Assembly (NCBI GenBank): GCA_964530225.1
Contig: CAZHBA010000084.1
Location: forward strand, 1 to 27,647
Origin: CAZHBA01 sp964530225
GTDB lineage: Bacteria > Pseudomonadota > Alphaproteobacteria > UBA6615
Direction of reading: 5' to 3'
Length of the DNA: 27,647 bases
Shown here one piece after another: positions 24,122 to 27,647 of this stretch. The translations under genes were made by a program, and so were the position numbers. Numbering within the stretch: position 1 is the stretch's first letter; each line of letters begins with the position of its first letter. The notes under the pieces are model-generated. The model saw only the letters and a list, made by a program, of their open reading frames with translations, searched no databases and had not been told where the DNA came from.

Positions 24122-24891
24122 CAACAGCGATTTCGGCGGTTGATCTCGACCAGCCCGAGCAAGGTCAGGTCGGGTTCTACTGCTTCTATTACATCAGTTA
24201 CGTCATCGAATAATGGAGCCAGACCACCGGTGGCGATGACCTTCATGGGCTTGCCGTATTCGGCAATAATGCGTGGTACCATGCCTTCTATCATCGACAC
24301 ATAGCCCCAAAAAATTCCCGACTGCATAGCTGATACCGTAGCGCCGGCGATGACCTTGTCCGGCTTTTCGATATTGATCCGCGGCAGCAGGGCGCCAGTC
24401 ATATATAGCGCTTCGACGGACAGGTTAATGCCCGGTGCGATAACGCCACCGCGAAAATTACCATCGGCGTCGACTACCTCGAAGGTGGTGCCCGTGCCAA
24501 AGTCAATAACAATCAGATCGCCGGGATGGCGGATATGGGCGCCAACGGCATCGACCAGCCGATCGGAGCCGACTTGTTCAGGCCGTTCGACCAGCACTTC
24601 GATTCCCAAATCAACGTTGGTGTCGCGAACGACCAGCGGTGTGACGCCGAAATGCTTGTTCAAAAGGGCGTCAAAGCCGCGGCGTGTGCCCGGAACGACC
24701 GTCGTGACGATGCCTTGACTAACATCGGCAACCGTCAGCCCTTTCAACGATAGCAGCTGGGTTAGCCACACGGCATATTCATCGCCGGTGCGTTTGGGGT
24801 TCGTTGAGATGCGCCATACGCCACGCTGTTCGTCACCGTCGTAGACGGCAAACACCGTATTCGTATTACCGCAATCGATCACCAGGAGCAT
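24121..24891 (-). CDS. coaX: CoaX, type III pantothenate kinase
   Basis: CoaX phosphorylates pantothenate, the first step of coenzyme A synthesis, using the ASKHA fold. The 256-residue protein starts M-L-L-V-I-D-C-G-N-T-N-T, where D6 is the expected catalytic or metal-binding aspartate. It has G-S-D-R-L-V-D at 108-114 for pantothenate binding and I-D-F-G-T-G-T-T at 129-136 for nucleotide binding. All are diagnostic for type III rather than CoaA-type kinases. Both ends overlap neighbouring genes by one base in TGATG junctions, with birA before and rnj after, implying coupled translation. Pairing with BirA is widespread. Confidence 0.97.
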   Translation of the reverse strand: MLLVIDCGNTNTVFAVYDGDEQRGVWRISTNPKRTGDEYAVWLTQLLSLKGLTVADVSQGIVTTVVPGTRRGFDALLNKHFGVTPLVVRDTNVDLGIEVLVERPEQVGSDRLVDAVGAHIRHPGDLIVIDFGTGTTFEVVDADGNFRGGVIAPGINLSVEALYMTGALLPRINIEKPDKVIAGATVSAMQSGIFWGYVSMIEGMVPRIIAEYGKPMKVIATGGLAPLFDDVTDVIEAVEPDLTLLGLVEINRRNRC

Positions 24892-25658
24892 CAGTCTGCC
24901 CTTTCGTTGGTCGTCAGCACCGGAAATACATCGCCCATGTCGATGCGCCGGGCCTCTCCGTCGCTGCCAAGCAATAAACTACCCCGCTCGTCGATGCCGG
25001 AAAACCTCCCCAATACGACGCCGTCTGACAATTTTACCCGCATTTCGGTGCCCACCGGCAGGGCATGCGACATCCAACGCTCCCGAATCGGCTCAAATCC
25101 GCTCTCTTGCCATTGCTCGCTATACCAAAATAAGCGCTCCAGGAAGGCGCTCAACAAGGACTCAACCGAAATCTTAGCGCCTTCTTCATGCAAACTGGTC
25201 ACATCGGGTATCTCGGCGGGACTGAGTTCCACATTCACGCCGGTACCGATGATCAGCCAATCCATCCATCCATCCGCATCTGCTGCGCTTTCGAGCAAAA
25301 TTCCAGAGGCCTTCTTGCCGTTGGCCAACAGATCGTTGGGCCATTTGAGCGCCACTGGAATATCGCTAAGCTGTCTCACTGCCTCAGCCAGCGCGACACC
25401 GGCGACAAAGCCCAATTGCGGCGCATCGATGGGCCGGCAGTGGGGGCGCTGGATAACCGACAGATAGAGATTGCCCAATGGCGAGGACCAGGTGCGGCCA
25501 TGGCGACCCCTGCCCGCGGTTTGCTGGCGTGCCCACACCACGGTACCGGCTTCGGCGCCGGATTGCGCGAAAGCCTTCGCTTCTTCGTTGGTGCTGCTGG
25601 CGCTGTCAAGGGTGATCAGGTGACAGCCGGCGGGCATATCCGGCTGCTGCGTGCTCAT
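24891..25658 (-). CDS. birA: BirA, biotin--[acetyl-CoA-carboxylase] ligase (no DNA-binding domain)
   Basis: BirA attaches biotin to the carrier protein of biotin-dependent carboxylases. The 255-residue protein contains the biotinoyl-AMP loop G-R-G-R-H-G-R-T-W at 49-57, then K-W-P-N-D at 105-109 with K-K-A-S-G-I-L-L-E just after. A C-terminal SH3-like domain follows (V-L-G-R-F-S-G-I-D). There is no N-terminal helix-turn-helix domain, so it is a catalytic-only (class I) ligase and should not act as the biotin repressor. Its ATG overlaps the nuoN TGA by 4 bp, and its own stop overlaps the coaX start. Confidence 0.96.
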   Translation of the reverse strand: MSTQQPDMPAGCHLITLDSASSTNEEAKAFAQSGAEAGTVVWARQQTAGRGRHGRTWSSPLGNLYLSVIQRPHCRPIDAPQLGFVAGVALAEAVRQLSDIPVALKWPNDLLANGKKASGILLESAADADGWMDWLIIGTGVNVELSPAEIPDVTSLHEEGAKISVESLLSAFLERLFWYSEQWQESGFEPIRERWMSHALPVGTEMRVKLSDGVVLGRFSGIDERGSLLLGSDGEARRIDMGDVFPVLTTNERAD

Positions 25659-27106
25659 ACTGCGAAAAGCGTTGCCGCCGCGATCGCTGCGGCGCTGAGT
25701 ACCGGAAACAAAATAAAAATGAATAATGTGGTGACGACGGTAGTGCCGGCAACGATCAACGAGATTTCCCGGCCGGCCGGATGGTCGAAGGCGTCGACGG
25801 GTTCGTCGAAATATATCAGTTTAACGATGCGCAAATAATAGAAGGCGGCGACCACGCTCGACAGCAGTCCGACCACGACGAGGGTGTAGAGCTCCGCCTG
25901 AATGGCGGCCAAGAATACGTAATATTTGCCGAAGAAGCCGGCCAGCGGCGGTATGCCAGCCATGGAGAACATGAAAATCGCTAGCGCTAGCGCCATCTTG
26001 GGATTGGTTCGGCTAAGCCCGGCGAGCTGGTCGATGTCTTCGATCATGCGGCCTTGGCGGCGCATCGCCAGGATGCAGGCAAAGGTGCCGACATTCATAA
26101 ACAGATAAATAGTCAGATAGAGCAGCACGCCCTGGGCGCCGGTCTGATTGCCGGCGGCGAGGCCGACCAGTACAAAACCCATATGGCCGATTGAGCTATA
26201 AGCCATTAACCGCTTTACATTGGTCTGGTTGATGGCGGCGAACGCGCCGAGGATCATCGACGCCAAGGAAATGAACCAGATTACCTGCTGCCACTGCGCG
26301 AACAGATCGCCGAAAGGTTCCAACATAACGCGGACGAACAGCGCCATGGCGGCGATCTTTGGCGCCACAGCGAAAAACGCGGTAATCGGCGTCGGCGCAC
26401 CCTCATAGACATCGGGTGTCCACATGTGGAACGGCACCGCCGATACCTTGAAGGCCAAACCGGCGATAATGAAAACGATGCCGACGGTAACGCCGATCGG
26501 CGCACCGTCATGGGACTGGTCAGCAAACAGAGTGGCTAGATTGTCGAACCCGGTCGATCCGGCGAAGCCGTAAACCAGAGACATGCCGTACAGCAAAATA
26601 CCCGAGCTCAGCGCGCCGAGAACGAAATACTTCAGTCCCGCCTCGGCCGAGCGCATGGCGTCGCGGCGGATGGCCGCCAGGACATACAGCGACAGGCTCT
26701 GTAATTCGATGCCCAGATACAGCGAAATCAAATCGTTGGCCGAGACCATCATCATCATGCCGAGCACAGCGAAGAAGATCAAAACTGGGAATTCGAACTG
26801 GGGAATACCTTCGCGGGCGTTGAATGGCATCGCCAGAATAAGCGTTAATACAGCGCCCAGGAGCAAAAGAATTTTGGCGAAGTTGGCGAACTCGTCGACG
26901 ACGAACAGATTGTTGAACCCAATCGTGCGGCCGGCCGGACCGGCAATGACCAGGATGCCGGCGACGGTCAGCACACCGACGCCGAGCCACGAGATCATCC
27001 GCGCCGATTTGTTGCCCTGAAAAACGCCAATCATCATCAGCAACATGGCGGCGACGGCAACGAAGAGTTCCGGCCAGACGATATTTATGTCGGCAGCTAG
27101 GTTCAC
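25655..27106 (-). CDS. nuoN: NuoN, NADH-quinone oxidoreductase subunit N
   Basis: NuoN is one of the three antiporter-like proton-pumping membrane subunits of respiratory complex I. The 483-residue protein is almost entirely hydrophobic, with about 14 predicted helices. It carries the proton-translocation core with F-K-V-S-A-V-P-F-H-M-W-T-P-D-V-Y-E-G, which is diagnostic of this family, and a later K-R-L-M-A-Y-S-S-I-G-H-M-G segment. Length matches NuoN. It is the last gene of the nuo operon, 16 bp after nuoM. It continues directly into birA through a 4-bp overlap, so complex I and cofactor genes probably share a transcript end. Confidence 0.98.
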   Translation of the reverse strand: MNLAADINIVWPELFVAVAAMLLMMIGVFQGNKSARMISWLGVGVLTVAGILVIAGPAGRTIGFNNLFVVDEFANFAKILLLLGAVLTLILAMPFNAREGIPQFEFPVLIFFAVLGMMMMVSANDLISLYLGIELQSLSLYVLAAIRRDAMRSAEAGLKYFVLGALSSGILLYGMSLVYGFAGSTGFDNLATLFADQSHDGAPIGVTVGIVFIIAGLAFKVSAVPFHMWTPDVYEGAPTPITAFFAVAPKIAAMALFVRVMLEPFGDLFAQWQQVIWFISLASMILGAFAAINQTNVKRLMAYSSIGHMGFVLVGLAAGNQTGAQGVLLYLTIYLFMNVGTFACILAMRRQGRMIEDIDQLAGLSRTNPKMALALAIFMFSMAGIPPLAGFFGKYYVFLAAIQAELYTLVVVGLLSSVVAAFYYLRIVKLIYFDEPVDAFDHPAGREISLIVAGTTVVTTLFIFILFPVLSAAAIAAATLFAV

Positions 27107-27122
27107 GTGCCCGTCCCTCCCG

Positions 27123-27647
27123 TTAACGCCCGACCACAGCGATGTTACCGGTGGCGCTCAACGCGGTTTGATAGTTCTGCAACAAGTTGGTGACGCTAAC
27201 GTCCATCACATCGAGAAACGGTTGCGGCCACAGACCCATCCACAGTACGAGAATGAGTAGCGGCGCAAAGATGGCGACCTCACGCGGCTCAAGGTCGAGA
27301 ACTCCCTTGAGGTCGGCCTTTTCGAGTTTGCCGAAGATCACCCGACGGAACAAGTAGAGCATATAGACGGCGCCCAGGATGATGCCGGTCGTGGCCAATA
27401 GCGCCACCCAGGTGTTGTCCTGGAACGCACCGACCAGAACCAGGAATTCGCCGATGAATCCACTGGTACCCGGTAGCCCCACCGAACCTAGCATGAAGAT
27501 CATGAAGACAAAGGCGTATTTCGGCATACGCTCCACCAGGCCACCATAGCGGACGATTGCGCGGCTGTGGATGCGGTCGTAGACGATGCCGACGCACAGG
27601 AACAATGCGGCCGAAATGACGCCGTGGCTAAGCATCTGGAAGATGCC
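27123..27647 (-). CDS. nuoM: NuoM, NADH-quinone oxidoreductase subunit M (3' part only)
   Basis: The last 174 codons of nuoM are present and the frame is open to the window edge (G-I-F-Q-M-L-S-H-G at the boundary). The L-S-H-G-V-I-S-A-A-L-F-L motif lies in a late conserved helix of the antiporter-like subunits. It is followed by G-x-P-G-T-S-G-F-I-G-E-F and the C-terminal helices, as in NuoM. It pumps protons within complex I together with NuoL and NuoN. The gene ends 16 bp before nuoN, the standard order. The missing 5' part lies beyond the window. Confidence 0.95.
   Translation of the reverse strand, partial: GIFQMLSHGVISAALFLCVGIVYDRIHSRAIVRYGGLVERMPKYAFVFMIFMLGSVGLPGTSGFIGEFLVLVGAFQDNTWVALLATTGIILGAVYMLYLFRRVIFGKLEKADLKGVLDLEPREVAIFAPLLILVLWMGLWPQPFLDVMDVSVTNLLQNYQTALSATGNIAVVGR

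Noticed and set aside
1..27647. CRISPR arrays, insertion sequences, phage genes, tRNA or rRNA genes.
   Set aside because: No regularly spaced repeats, transposase-like frames, or RNA-gene sequences were recognised on either strand. The content is almost wholly core genes.

Overview
The window looks like a chromosomal housekeeping region of an alphaproteobacterium. By eye it is moderately GC-rich. The gene order nuoM-nuoN-birA-coaX-rnj-mce-(DUF1467)-proS-lolC-lolD-dnaE, followed by rpsB-tsf-pyrH-frr-uppS-cdsA-dxr-rseP-bamA-skp-lpxD-fabZ-lpxA, is typical of that class. A short proline-tRNA ligase, an RNase J and a single LolC/E-type permease fit as well. I cannot name genus or species; a Rhodospirillales-like lineage is a guess. 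Nearly everything is transcribed on the minus strand, so transcription runs from high to low coordinates. The only convincing plus-strand gene is chrA.

Region by region, in transcription order: (1) 27647-22393 is a tightly packed run: the end of nuoM, then nuoN, birA, coaX and rnj, with 4-nt, 1-nt and 1-nt overlaps from nuoN to rnj. (2) 22392-19634 is mce, a decayed DUF1467 membrane-protein gene, a plus-strand chromate-transporter gene, a tag-type DNA glycosylase gene and a roughly 310-bp non-coding stretch. It is the most accessory-looking part. (3) 19633-12750 is proS, lolC, lolD and dnaE. (4) 12749-11977 is a small cupin gene with its own good promoter, followed by a tandem paralogue broken by a stop at codon 4. 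(5) 11976-10917 is a structured leader and rpsB. tsf, a hairpin-containing gap and pyrH follow, and then a compact envelope operon runs through frr, uppS, cdsA, dxr, rseP, bamA, skp, lpxD and fabZ into the first 20 codons of lpxA at the window edge.

The last block joins translation (S2, EF-Ts, ribosome recycling) to UMP kinase, undecaprenyl-PP and CDP-diacylglycerol synthesis, isoprenoid precursor supply (Dxr feeds UppS), site-2 proteolysis, outer-membrane protein assembly (BamA, Skp) and lipid A synthesis (LpxD, FabZ, LpxA). It is therefore largely one envelope-building transcription unit.

I found no CRISPR array, insertion sequence, tRNA, rRNA, phage gene or obvious new multi-gene system. 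The points worth a second look are the two pseudogenes, the chrA/tag interruption of a conserved gene order, the hairpin-rich rpsB leader and tsf-pyrH gap, and an Asp-to-Asn change in the CdsA signature motif.
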